Below the pieces are notes generated by a model. The model saw only the letters and a program-made list of their open reading frames with translations, had not been told where the DNA came from and did not search any database. The position numbers and the translations under genes are program-made. Below, piece by piece: positions 15,001-20,283 of a stretch of 64,000 bases of DNA. Numbering within the stretch: position 1 is the first letter of the stretch; each line of letters starts with the position of its first letter. Location of the stretch: NCBI GenBank assembly GCA_965644315.1, contig CBFFRQ010000018.1, positions 62,001 through 126,000 of the forward strand. Direction: 5' to 3'. The stretch is from Caecitellus pseudoparvulus. Taxonomy: Eukaryota > Bigyra: Bicosoecida.

Positions 15001-16422
15001 CACGACGCCATCAATCGGTCCGTGGGAGGAGCGCAGTGGAGCCGCGTCAAGTCCATGCCTTCGTGGGCTGCTGGGTGGACCCTGTGGAAGACAGGCCGGC
15101 AGCAAGGCTCGGTCGAACGTAGCACGGAGCAGGATGGGAAGGAACAAGGCCTGGAAGATGGTGACCCGCCGGACAGTGCCGCAAGCGAGTCAGGCGGCCA
15201 CTTCCGGGCCGCAGGTGTCTTGCACATTTCAAAGCAGGACCTGGCTCGCAGACTCTCCCCCTCCCAACGGAAGCTCGCCTTGGCAGCGTGGAGCGAGTTC
15301 AGCAGCCGCGGGGCAGGACCAGCTGCTGGCACCATCGGTCTGTCTGTGGCCAGCGCCTCTGCCGCTCTGGACGCGATTGGCATGGGCACCCTTCGTACCA
15401 GTGCGAGCAGGGAGCTCTGGCGCTTCCTCTCTCGCCCGCTGCATGGATTGCTGTCTGAAGAAGAGTGGCTGCTGGCTGTTGCGGCTGTGTTGGCGTACCA
15501 AGGCCCTGCGGTGCCCGTTCCCCAAGCCGGCTCTGCCAGCACCATGTCGGCTCAGGAGCGGGAGCAGCGAAGGCAAGCGGCAACTAAGGCTGTCATGAGG
15601 CGCCAGGCCGAAGCAGCTGCTCATTCCCAGCAACAGAGGCCCGCAGCATCTGGAGAACCTGAGGCGGCTGCACCCGAGCTGGCAGGCACGCAAACTGACA
15701 GCCCAAGTGGCCATGTTGACCGGCCACAGGACGGGGCTAGCGCAAGGTCTGCAAGTACGACAAAGTCTGGGCGCCAATCGCCAGTCGGCAGCCAGACTGA
15801 GCTGCCACACCCTGCACCCGAAAAGGACGACCAGCCGTCACCTGGTTCTGCAGAGCGGCAGGTGCCCGAGGGTTCAGCTGCAGCACGGCGCAGTGGTGAG
15901 ACGCAGACTGGAGATGCGGCCGATGGCGCTGGCACTGGTCGCACGACGGAGAGCACTGTGTCGAGGGACAGTGCTGATTCGTTTGGATTTGGGGACGTGC
16001 CAGCTCCCGTTGCTGGGGCCGGGGCTGGGGCGGGTGCTCCTGCGTTGACACTGGGTCTGACACCAGCAGTTGTTGGGCCTGCTGCTGGGGATACTCAGGT
16101 AGCCTCTGACAGCGCGCCTGCTGAAGCGGGAGACACCAGCGAACCTGCGCCAGAGCAAGCCGACGGAGTGCCGGCGGACACGCCAACCTTGGCACTGCCC
16201 ACTCCTTCGGATGGCGCAGTGGAGGATGGTGAAGCGAGTGACGAAACTAGGAAGTCAGCCACTGCACCTCCAAACTCGGCCGGTGGTCCACCAGCAGCAG
16301 ATTCCGCCAGTGGCAGTGGTGGATCAGGGGCCGCTGCCACGGCCGTGCAAGGCAGTGCCGAGGCAGATGGGGGATACGCTGAAGACGGCTTCGAGGAGAG
16401 CATTGACCTGGATGCCTCGTAG
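1..16422 (+). CDS. Giant multidomain protein: Tudor-like repeats, PUB-like domains, EF-hand, propeller-like region (5' partial)
   Basis: The frame is open from base 1, with no ATG or stop before the edge, so the gene begins outside the window; about 5470 residues are visible. Counting residues from base 1: four tandem Tudor-like modules (163-458, core GKWYPGRIHRVNPDGTFHV); PUB-like modules near 786-850, 910-1000 and 1443-1545 (for example YLNDALDHP...WWKIN, YVDNVLSSPGKDKFWTI); an EF-hand loop DADQDGKVSLFD at 1191-1202; a short coiled coil near 1620; a beta-rich segment near 1843 (VRIGAEGQEEEAFVTGV); and a WD/propeller-like stretch around 2417-2667. Helical low-complexity sequence follows, ending in an acidic tail (GYAEDGFEESIDLD). 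PUB domains of known proteins bind p97/VCP and Tudor-like folds bind modified peptides, so a scaffold role is inferred. The whole protein was not recognised. No intron is needed across 16 kb. It is convergent with the HACD gene. Confidence 0.8.
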   Translation, partial: PLKYSSAGDLVLSIESTLPSGAGSYTAAAGGPESFAEGKEEQPTEQPEGKQVDGPPAQSASASVPPSAINDIERQYTKSAIVTGASLSRLFEKAGHPVERHALEEALQSTGAGKTKRLSIATVIDVYKETQRLAPTPGSSPARDGSAPFGNKADSHARGGGGDLREGDAVEGNFRGRGKWYPGRIHRVNPDGTFHVKYADGDEEMFAPSHRVRAAGGAQGGTPGPGHGGSGGGGGGDLREGDAVEGNFRGRGKWYPGRIHRVNPDGTFHVKYADGDEEMFAPSHRVRAAGGAQGGTPGPGHGGSGGGGGGDLREGDAVEGNFRGRGKWYPGRIHRVNPDGTFHVKYADGDEEMFAPSHRVRAAGGAQGGTPGPGHGGSGGGGGGDLREGDAVEGNFRGRGKWYPGRIHRVNPDGTFHVKYADGDEEMFAPSHRVRAAGGAQGGTPGPGHGGSGGGGGGDLREGDAVEGKASETEKPARSDGGFTVQSQGPDMDDESWRNEGWVHRMGATLLSKVEDAFFRYSSSISREVEARRNRKSLPPLPHRGRVLAVRQLPSALKDTGRRITSSRLLGWMDMFGFDTNDVLSLSEFARAFDFLFVSGEDVGKAADAVEHVWRPVPKAADTQHTSTIAPKMHADVAALSVSAAAARVLVSYGPASSHGESDEVVSDMLRAVAAGRSAAESRALETAFDFFKRADAPGAAPLSIPVAEIPSLLSSLKRRKGLARDVAAQADLVDRLEARGVSTAHVNFWEWLTVFGYVIEEAGAVVSRTVEAAVQQLRFSASTQEMRTCMQTVLQYLNDALDHPHSSSWWKINTNDAVFNSDVARLGGGYLLVKACGFTEQYVEGSTWLLLRAGFDISGIPKPSLSLQDRRLLAARRRELEGAIAELDDGMPTPAGVLRSMVHCGGLDAALAGGSLLLQYVDNVLSSPGKDKFWTISGENVVLQRRLLRLGRGVAVAGLKSAGFAPCISQEAGSTASPVFTLIGNPQDEAASGFKFPVIPEDVLQRLWHRRGVFKQELACLARLQRDGQDSMGPGFGSYSPEALSMDPGVVKTQGRPNFAADAGKAAPMGHNKQSGTSLPKRGAQASERKGHRQDLAASVAVGLAAAADAMSGSALHGRPATQHALPAERLDVTALPVQRDQVRAAREVFRSLCPPGSTLVSAADLRKHAALQGDAAGEKSAGELIAALDADQDGKVSLFDFVKSTSVALLVPGVGSGELDSAAAADFLTLLPGPGVLSAVGTLRLMASPAECVQVLLGAQSVVQQLIAAASSSADWSFHARVPGPDERAPPRWTSQATPLPAALLRTPWASLIMRTIGLVPIIPPGTGRVATWQAAARSQGGHILLRFMGDASERWKQIPSALLSKLQQLLVSLKKHRVILQLGSLPHVAAVTAAVRTLAMSAEELDSLNHDSKPVLPDGSIPSVEGSSQDTMLSMYTALKTLSAYLSNVTRRPDEPLYRRVNPRNTAFQQRMKDIPMPGAWVCPPVPGSVRVLGEHLLVAAGWVDCADGTLVLPASVDLGTLSARCLELQATLRALKPLVKQARSKSDSQASQGGELTLSRDPVRSNRGEQHSGFHSAPPTSSDVTLREEARSTAAEEQVSDLSAAQHKRGALVARAQSDRIRSLEAEVASLQEQLHARVPDKAAAVLRSMRASDRAQVLKLLKAAGMGRMPEPDSLSLAGVDSLLQQAPKAGLYDGATPASAATLSTSSLHRDASKGTTALSTTLDTRQRAGSSTRATRPSASSRSAAPLSQPTFLTTHAPAGDVQVALQSLALSVLRRSAKLSKSRAKRRGRGRKAALQPRRIRGTPSAEPPTTDLVSAKSSSGSAAALLEVAGDGETLPVQLGERVRIGAEGQEEEAFVTGVDQQSQIVQLDRPLTFDHPMGTPLVLIATPAAQKQDFLRKDLKGMVAAVLDHAIGVAVQRGEASRTSASLTNSFQTRLIPKVGLFPTELTRTTAGAGAKLFLGRGGPSWAMEDASWGTAACSWDSPVEMAAGAFFDALDFHATDSLSLQRLASALSGGHVPHVAGVPPFFQPASILHLLRSSVGSGGSSLACEAGSLETSALNQTPDQVSSALIASWRSMNTQHSCLSHSEHALRAWAVEHSSLDRNQFVGLYSRVRSLASGTQAAQLTPLPCSGESVRTLQRVLHDETRLARELCGCALDDTMLGQLASGFAAVCANVNYGVVVDSSWKRVGPQMSLPLKAVAAVIWECDGVQVPATALEQGAAAAIGEIACAPSTLLDTDDGLHASPVQGITFSAFVQLRQELIDVSTAAVEAHCAEPWQAGFAQGSDAAWPKYAPRRAALRERLRKAFNACARQGVRAMTSSELISMLSRSHEGASMLDSCTIPGCSESLRTSLERFSSRLTWGALACFIRHPAFSQSSIQCSPPRLSAPSLPGTPTHTAVCSEAGLKACMTEQGELVISRLDTPEHVHVNLQGFLPNPVQPGAVCIVWSYPQAATGTPQLWVIVSGVNCIQVDPGSGSVAGITKLNGVPEHAASNSSQIMHRGQPLASMCVWFEHFLLISWVPTTGALRVHCLLSGNLVGIAECQPKARAGPLCILTHLECLVVGHIGRLDFWDLRPALKAAADARTALQRGDAPSAPATVTCLTSAESPQWRAVAHPPEVVALSFSEPACCLAVLDAAGELHTWDVYAPLHRMASPASALHLTRHDSLRDTSEDSCDWLGTDAPLSEPEAVEMQQAVPLRYCGVVNTGGCVAGLSGILIPSSGGSSGFQPQDWMAKLQRITAKAQSAPRGSLHEGAIYIFSDGTVRAIDAPHLCPELITLHCPAALFQSQVSTRHVSESGARLQASFAALLKVHRQRALIQRVVLVAASSVPLSMLADSLLMPTVGTDAGGWRGEVPTCLASESDLKAALLRVHLACSAPAPVPEEDVGERQLHEIAEQKTYGEATAGPYVEVVYTPGDGPEECMRPAQRNRDAVGGKCIGYLKQVVDSTAYVSLAHVAEELHIAVDEVSVLGMHSVSRAARAGDWVLLDAPDELLDQYPVLRHCDPRTAGLPAPRCDSKTSALLGVTLDDGQCLLLALNRMAISRSVVSLTQQLSESEVGAAVSAAATLSAQDLLLCFHESSSLSWNLSQIRGLASLAALECSSLASRWRHAPDGELSVASALQLQRDFSAALQLTVACASAPRWVQEGLLPHAMYTALQLAFKPGTNVARLLATLTSVVAAFPPLQAACAPFVGLQSNPSKSGAPLRDSLTHTSMEACRLSFCHDEVESAEDAEVYAALWGRLRSAILRCASAPQQSPAADISAPVHVRWQVLKQAAAECVLPPALSGGHGPSICWDAVAALQKYLPSAVPHPQWQHLASSSTNAMQTSRALALGPFSATVPAGGDWPAASASQLLPLEHQLEVVSALQPVELAEAALLRTHSLTLTAAEWLAAPGGLAAVLVGQECVQEAPDGAQGQPSVGPEHSTPAHSLLVQHFAIPAADLLNCLACPQHQRLQVVPAGDSLSRLLTCLSIAEVVLCDAPADAAASRAARSGSVRSGNEGLSLRQFERLWLHLADDARAEGRDFFLSVKSLDVLACLVLLHSASAGAPPLSAHQEEKLHEEKLADLACQVFASLLRRLASDPFVEGQPAAFRLSCSAAVLSAAGALATGKAFGLDQHVQAAEDGDDLQQERCVTPATLASGAALLRFLVGRDGMGGMAAPNVSYLLQHPGVFTVGAHPHEVQDRAAGTPPVASFYFGFLPARGRTVDDSPPPDRAGTEAIAGLLAAAQSVHSGEAPAQALAAWFPGAAPSSSSVLRSSVWLAEAADVAEGLRQLMLGVHLNQIHAQRTGAAKARQTIRAALSAWLPSTTAKSRGSPSLSLDKLALVEDFALVDSLVPLLASPDQHVRAAVLLTAKDIAQASERAHHTEKSGASLPVGAVPPSAVRRLLRPFLTPQAVHGVTQRVKLSMPGTAARHLGDDGAAVQAAIACLCGIARSGMADAATWLACDVPSTLELAAHKGDPSWRRDAEQLHEDLQSGALIPALAGLLPRSTGPSTVSEGGEVQSLEEVVALLRTVLVSFSDAGLGEVLGLTVAEATGGHTAFSPASEAPLIGLSMAEDDRSTFAECLLPAVAGMPAVMHLLSVALAEEAASVANHFAVHESALRSVKLAAVSLACTPSTAPPTVDTALQTVPPIPQHRSLLHRAIAMLWELADVSWRGLLNMAPETHVAGVAASFVTRWLDWVRWSQAQGPMHSAFVLCCSAGAEHTLQPCTQRLQWLMHMASQRLPWVLSIACPARLVQVHMVDVVSATLQGIVSLRNGRLPELAQAGAPQHIDMAFTVQELRGVLAAQGLQDPLANVWAVTEWGIEWTLLGACMGWQGSSPAPDAVRGASESPMRATACHMLHARLQQDHDLVVLSHKHGAEHIHLPGLLPRAIVGRAQALQAFLGLLETSPSSPVTSSMVDCFKASGVLQCIVGDLLSSQVPVSVDFHLVPADFAPYNGSYPLRYEGVATLVQLCKSLFAQYSSAKACVEALPSPLQDDFQPRASDALHKHLTQLICQEHLARTERHRLFEFKDPQLVTTVEHVMQCLVSLGSSHILRMLSEAEVSIPDHWLHLDASGPGNAVLVTGAHSLDLRPWRNRCSLVGASEPSSLQADDGGAARPPRPPRVPEVVLPGPGHAPPSRRLAGVALPVPTQPVRGDGATPPPHTGITPSVLPPSDRSDVGSRPRLVPSADSAPRVLGGTGSRETARILVWLRPSHAGPDAATHVRAVLEAVLAGTSTETGDRKPHRVHEARAHTAPQDGVPFSATGMSEPGPGTVVECSASLATAAALWHGLQPERLASFGMVRCGFLGVGIEGFRPIDLSAVAPEEDLEQGSASGHEGEAGRAHPRPPTDSSATSTHPATLETSVAKAGDVLDHLAEGIVPVKAAFDAQLRSVLQQHDALQASLRDLRTAAMMKRGRRSEAADAESNMAKLEAQLSVLSPAVGGERQPRLPAAHAAEALQTLGLDPSNVFGTTGEHSPRTFFGFLVDVETCLLAAHDAINRSVGGAQWSRVKSMPSWAAGWTLWKTGRQQGSVERSTEQDGKEQGLEDGDPPDSAASESGGHFRAAGVLHISKQDLARRLSPSQRKLALAAWSEFSSRGAGPAAGTIGLSVASASAALDAIGMGTLRTSASRELWRFLSRPLHGLLSEEEWLLAVAAVLAYQGPAVPVPQAGSASTMSAQEREQRRQAATKAVMRRQAEAAAHSQQQRPAASGEPEAAAPELAGTQTDSPSGHVDRPQDGASARSASTTKSGRQSPVGSQTELPHPAPEKDDQPSPGSAERQVPEGSAAARRSGETQTGDAADGAGTGRTTESTVSRDSADSFGFGDVPAPVAGAGAGAGAPALTLGLTPAVVGPAAGDTQVASDSAPAEAGDTSEPAPEQADGVPADTPTLALPTPSDGAVEDGEASDETRKSATAPPNSAGGPPAADSASGSGGSGAAATAVQGSAEADGGYAEDGFEESIDLDAS
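487..1406 (+). repeat. 222-bp tandem repeat, four full copies plus a partial fifth
   Basis: Units start at 487, 709, 931 and 1153, with a truncated copy at 1375-1406. Each unit is 74 codons and in frame. It encodes one Tudor-like module plus a Gly-rich linker. The copies are almost identical at DNA level; one visible change is GAG versus GAA in the Val-Glu-Gly codon of copy 1. This points to recent duplication or homogenisation. Confidence 0.97.
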
Positions 16423-16423
16423 A

Positions 16424-16431
16424 AATGCATT
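16424..16431. promoter_or_regulatory. Palindromic AATGCATT at a convergent gene end
   Basis: The octamer begins 1 nt after the TAG of the giant gene and lies 34 nt past the stop of the minus-strand HACD gene. The same octamer recurs at other gene ends here, so it is a candidate 3'-end-formation signal. The function is inferred. Confidence 0.5.
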
Positions 16432-16465
16432 GCAGCATGACTGACACGAGTGGAGTGGGTGCTCC

Positions 16466-17307
16466 TTACTGCGTCTTCTTGGCATCGTCGGCGGTTGGGG
16501 GAGCGAGCTTCTTTGTGCGCTGGCGCAGCATATGCCCGAACATGTGCACGCTGCCTGGGGGGTAGATTGCCAGGAGGGTGAACCACAGGAAGCCGTGGTA
16601 GTCGAACAGCATGTTGTAGGCGTTGGGAAGTGCGACAGACAGCGTGCCAGTCGCCTTGATGAAGGGCAGCGCAGACCAGATGGACCAGACCTCCCCTGAG
16701 ATGCCAGTGGGGTACAGCACCATGAAGAGGGAGTACCGCAGCCACAGCAGTGGGTAGGGCACGGCGTTCCACAGGTTCAGGAGGAGGAAGAGGTAGCGAG
16801 GGACCTCCACAGCTGACCAGGAGGCTGCCATGAGGGTGAAGCAGGGGCCAGTCTGCGCTGCAGGTGCGAAGTGGGTGACGCCCCACAGCACGATCAGGCG
16901 AGACAGCACTTGCAAGGCAGTAGTGGCGGGGCTGGCGCGGACCAGGCCGACCATGGCGTGCAGGACTTCCATGGCAGCCAGGGTCTGCACGCCTTTCAGT
17001 GGCAGCTCCACCTTCTCGTACAGCGTATCCGGAGTCCTGTGCAAGGAGGTCGCAGGGGGGCTGCAAAGCGGGCAGCCCCCGATCAGACACACACAGCACC
17101 ACGCACCCATCGTTTGCGTAGTGGTCCGCCAACAGGTAGATGACGTAGGCCCTGTGCAATGGGCGGGATTGTGCGTGCGGAAATTGATGCTAGCTGCCGG
17201 CGCGGGGACTGCCACAGTACGCACCACCCAGCGATGTTCACTGCATTGTACAGGGACAAGTACAAAAGCACGGGGAGGCTTGTCTTCTTCGCCTTCTTGT
17301 CTGCCAT
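16466..17307 (-). CDS. HACD: Very-long-chain (3R)-3-hydroxyacyl-CoA dehydratase (HACD/PHS1 family)
   Basis: This enzyme catalyses the third step of the ER very-long-chain fatty-acid elongation cycle, dehydrating 3-hydroxyacyl-CoA to trans-2-enoyl-CoA. Three exons: 17307-17225, 17151-17107 and 17036-16466. The introns are 73 and 70 nt, with GTGCGT donors and TTGCACAG acceptors. The spliced product is 232 aa, a normal length for the family. It starts MADKKAKKTS, then has YLSLYNAVNIAGW, VELPLKGVQTLAAMEVLHA and VEVPRYLFLLLNL. The catalytic pair is present as Tyr and Glu in VLYPTGISGE, with the family's seven-residue spacing. Several membrane helices are evident. The C-terminus is basic (HMLRQRTKKL), compatible with ER membrane residence. 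The start was chosen because only this ATG precedes the first conserved helix. The next gene on the strand ends 215 bp upstream. Confidence 0.93.
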
Positions 17308-17522
17308 GTCTGCTGTGTGGGGCAGGCGCAGCGGCACACACACGGATGTGGAGGCGGTCGCTACAGTCAAGGAGGCTGCGGACGTAAAGCCAGGCAGAAG
17401 TGGCGCAGAGGGGGCCGGACTGAGACGCGGTGGATTGGAAAGTACGGCTGAAGCAGGGCTTGCAGGTGTGGTTGTGACATGTGAGGGGGGCTTCATTTCA
17501 GGCGCAAGAGTGCACTGTCGCC

Positions 17523-18943
17523 TCACACTTGGCTCGCTGCCTCGGCATCAGAGGCTGCCTCAGCTTCTGCACCAGCCTGGGCAGGCTCGACCTTTGATGA
17601 AGGTGCTGCAAGGAGGGTGCCTGCACTTGCTGGCGCCTCCCCGCGCCATGCTCGCGCCATGAAGTCGCGAATGCGGGTCAGGCTGAACGCGCTCCAGTAC
17701 GCGACGATGACGAGGAGGAAGACGCCAATGGCCACGACGGCGTCAGTGCCCCGCGTCCACGTCAAGATGCTGTACAGGGATTCCCCAGGGTTGGCCGCAG
17801 TGAAGGCGCCGTTGACAATGAGGTACAGCAGGCACACCAGGAGGAAGGCGGGGAAGTGACTGGACAGCACTGGCACACGCCCCATGGCAATCTCCAGCAC
17901 CGGCACGAGGATGGAGATGTGGGTTTGCACAGACCGGTACAGGCCCGCGCCCTCTGGCGGGGAGGAGTAGTTGAACAGCAGCAGCCAGTAGATAAGCGTG
18001 ATGCCCACACCCAGCCCAGCTGCAAGGTGGAAGAGGAACACCAGTGTCTGCTGCACCCACAGCGCAGACTGCGGGCTACAGCTGATGGGCACCTGTGCCC
18101 CGCCCTGGGCCAGCGTGTTCAGCTGGGTGACTGTCGTGCAGTCGCACACGTCATTCACGTCGGGGCAGGACCCTGGAGCAGCGTCCACGGGCGCCAAGGG
18201 CAGGGCTTGGGCGCCATGCGACTTGGCTGCGCCGCTGGAAGGTGCCGCCTCGCTCGCGGACGTGTCAGGAACGATGGGCGTGGCCTCGGACACAGGGGGC
18301 GGGGAGGCGCCCTGCGTGCCTGCTGGGCGCCCGGGCTCAGTCACAGGCTCGCTGCTGAAGAGCGCACCTCCGAACTGCAACGCGCCAATGATGCCGGCTC
18401 CGGTGATGTAAGCGCCAGTGAAGTACAGGCCCCCTGAGAAGGCAAGGCCCAGAGTGTAGCTGCACTTGGTGTGGGCACCGTGCGAGGGAAGGCAACGCAC
18501 AGTTACTCAGGTACCAGAAGTGGCGCTCTGGCTGTGCGTCAGGGCCGACATTGGTGTCCAGGTTCGCCACAGTGTAGTACAGGCTGCGAGACCAGCATTC
18601 GCTGCATGAAGGCAGTGCTTGCACGGCGTCGAACCGCGCCAGCGACGCACCAGAAGCACAGAAAGTACAGCCCCAAAGGCAATCTGAACAGCAGGTTGTA
18701 GTAGGCGCTCGCCTTGTCATCATCCGACCACGCCCAGCTGCACAAGCGAAGCACTGAGGGTTGCTCGAACTGAAACGCTCGCCTCGCACTCCCGCGACAA
18801 GCTCACCGCCAAAGGTTCGCAAAGTCCACGCCATGGTAGCTGCACCAACACACAGCCCGAGAGCATACTCCTATGCTCTGTGCATTGGTGTCTGCAGCCG
18901 CAGCTGGCGCCTCTGATGGGCTGGAGGTGGTTCTTGCAGCCAT
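17523..18943 (-). CDS. Rolling-stone-like multi-pass membrane protein
   Basis: Four exons: 18943-18807, 18737-18651, 18583-18501 and 18433-17523. The introns are 69, 67 and 67 nt, with donors GTGAGC, GTGCGT and GTGCGT. The product is 405 aa. Joining exons 3 and 4 restores the motif YLSNWGLYF, which resembles the YLTNWG motif of Drosophila rolling stone and related integral membrane proteins. Later helices include TLVFLFHLAAGLGVGITLIYW, ILVPVLEIAMGRVP (which lines up with the family's lumenal/loop region) and AIGVFLLVIVAYWSAFSL. A Pro/Ala/Ser-rich insertion with five Cys separates the first and second halves. The C-terminal tail is Ala/Glu-rich and soluble. The biochemical role of the family is poorly defined; rolling stone acts in myoblast fusion in flies, which does not transfer to a protist. 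An upstream start is possible. Confidence 0.7.
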
Positions 18944-19098
18944 GCCTGCGTTTCGTTGCCCAGGCGGCACGACGAGGGTGCCGTGGAGCAGAAAGGGCGG
19001 TCTGTGGCAGCAGGTGCACACGGCACGGTGAAGAAACAAGATTTGTGGGGTGAGGAATGTGAATTTACACGTGCCTGTCTCCCTGGCAGGCGCAGGCA

Positions 19099-20144
19099 CT
19101 ACAACTCAGACTGTGTGCGGTCTTCTGTTGCCCCACGCGGGACCCTGCCCAGCAAGACATCTTCAGAGAGCGGCGGCGGCACCTCCTCGCCCTCTGGTAC
19201 TTCTCTCACGAGCTCCTTCGGCTTCCGGGGCGGGGCGGCGTCTGTCGGCACGCTGGTCAGCACCACCCGCCCCTCCTCCAGCAGAGTGGACTGCACACCC
19301 TCCGCGGCTGCACGGTCTCCAGTCACAGGGGCCCAGCCAGCCGCAGCCATGTTCATGGCAAAGACGGAGCGCGCCTGCAGGCTGTACGCGCCCAACTGGC
19401 CGTCCCCCACCATGAACCCCACCGACCGCACATGCTCGAAACTGCCCAGGGCGGGGCCCCCCTGCCAACGCTTGCCCTGCACGCGAGGCTCGAAGGCCGC
19501 CAGGGGGACGATGTACGTGACGAAGCCCTCTTCGGAGGGCAGCACGCCCTCTGCAGTCGTGTGCATGCGTGCAGTGTAGTACACGCCGTACGGCACGTCT
19601 TGAGACCGCAGCACGATCTTGAAGTCGCGGTCGGTGGGCTTGGCTGAGACGGCGATGGAGTCACAACCAGCCTTGAACGCAGCCTGGAAGCGGTCCCACA
19701 CCTCTTTGTTCATGTCATCAAAACGCACAGATGCGAAGCCCCCCCCGTTGGCGTCAGACCTGCGAGCAGTGCGAGCAACGAGCGTGAGGCAGCGCGCTCC
19801 CGGCGCCAGCTCCACACCACGCACACGGTGCCGGAAAACTCAGCCACTTCTGCGCTCCACTCCCACCCGTTTGTGGACTGTCCTCCCATGACTACGTCGC
19901 CCACTGGCCGCCTGCGCAGCAAGTGTTTGGCAGGGTGCACACATGCTGCTAGCACCTCCCAGCGCCAGGCACCTCACCAATCCCACCACTTGTTGTACCC
20001 ATCGCCTTCCCGCCCAAAGAGAAGCACGCCCTCAGGTGCCGCGGCAGCAGACGCCATGCCAATGAAAGAAGCAGCAGCTACGCAGGCATACACCGAGGCG
20101 CGGGCCCTTCCCGACGCAGCTGCGCCACGTGCCGACAGCAGCAT
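19099..20144 (-). CDS. NDUFAF1: CIA30 / NDUFAF1-like protein, probable complex I assembly factor
   Basis: Three exons: 20144-19978, 19911-19825 and 19759-19099. The introns are 66 nt (GTGAGG donor) and 65 nt (GTGCGT donor); the product is 304 aa. Splicing gives WRPVGDVVMGGQS followed by FSGTVSDANGGGFASVRF, the CIA30 hallmarks (D-x-V-M-G-G-x-S and G-G-F-A-S-V-R). A later hallmark is SVGFMVGDGQLGAYSLQ. The N-terminus chosen, MLLSARGAAASGRARASVY, is Arg/Ser/Ala-rich with no acidic residue, as in mitochondrial presequences. This fits the known role of NDUFAF1 in assembling respiratory complex I in the matrix. An alternative in-frame ATG at 20228 would add about 28 residues. Plastid and other CIA30-domain proteins exist, so the complex I role is inferred from the targeting-like N-terminus. 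The C-terminal tail is acidic and Pro-rich. Confidence 0.82.
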
Positions 20145-20283
20145 GGGGAGCTGCGGAATTCGGCGCCTCACCCGACCTCTTCCCCAAAGAAACGCAAGGC
20201 AAGTCAAGGTCAGCGGGACCAAGGGCATCTGGTAAACCTGCCTGAACTCACAGCACAAATGTATTGTGGACGCGCGCTGTCCG

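Noticed and set aside
18434-18500. Alternative intron ending at TGCAG before Tyr-Thr-Leu-Gly in the rolling-stone-like gene
   Set aside because: With the GTGCGT donor it puts the downstream exon out of frame. The acceptor at 18434 gives a 67-nt intron, the right frame and the family motif YLSNWG.
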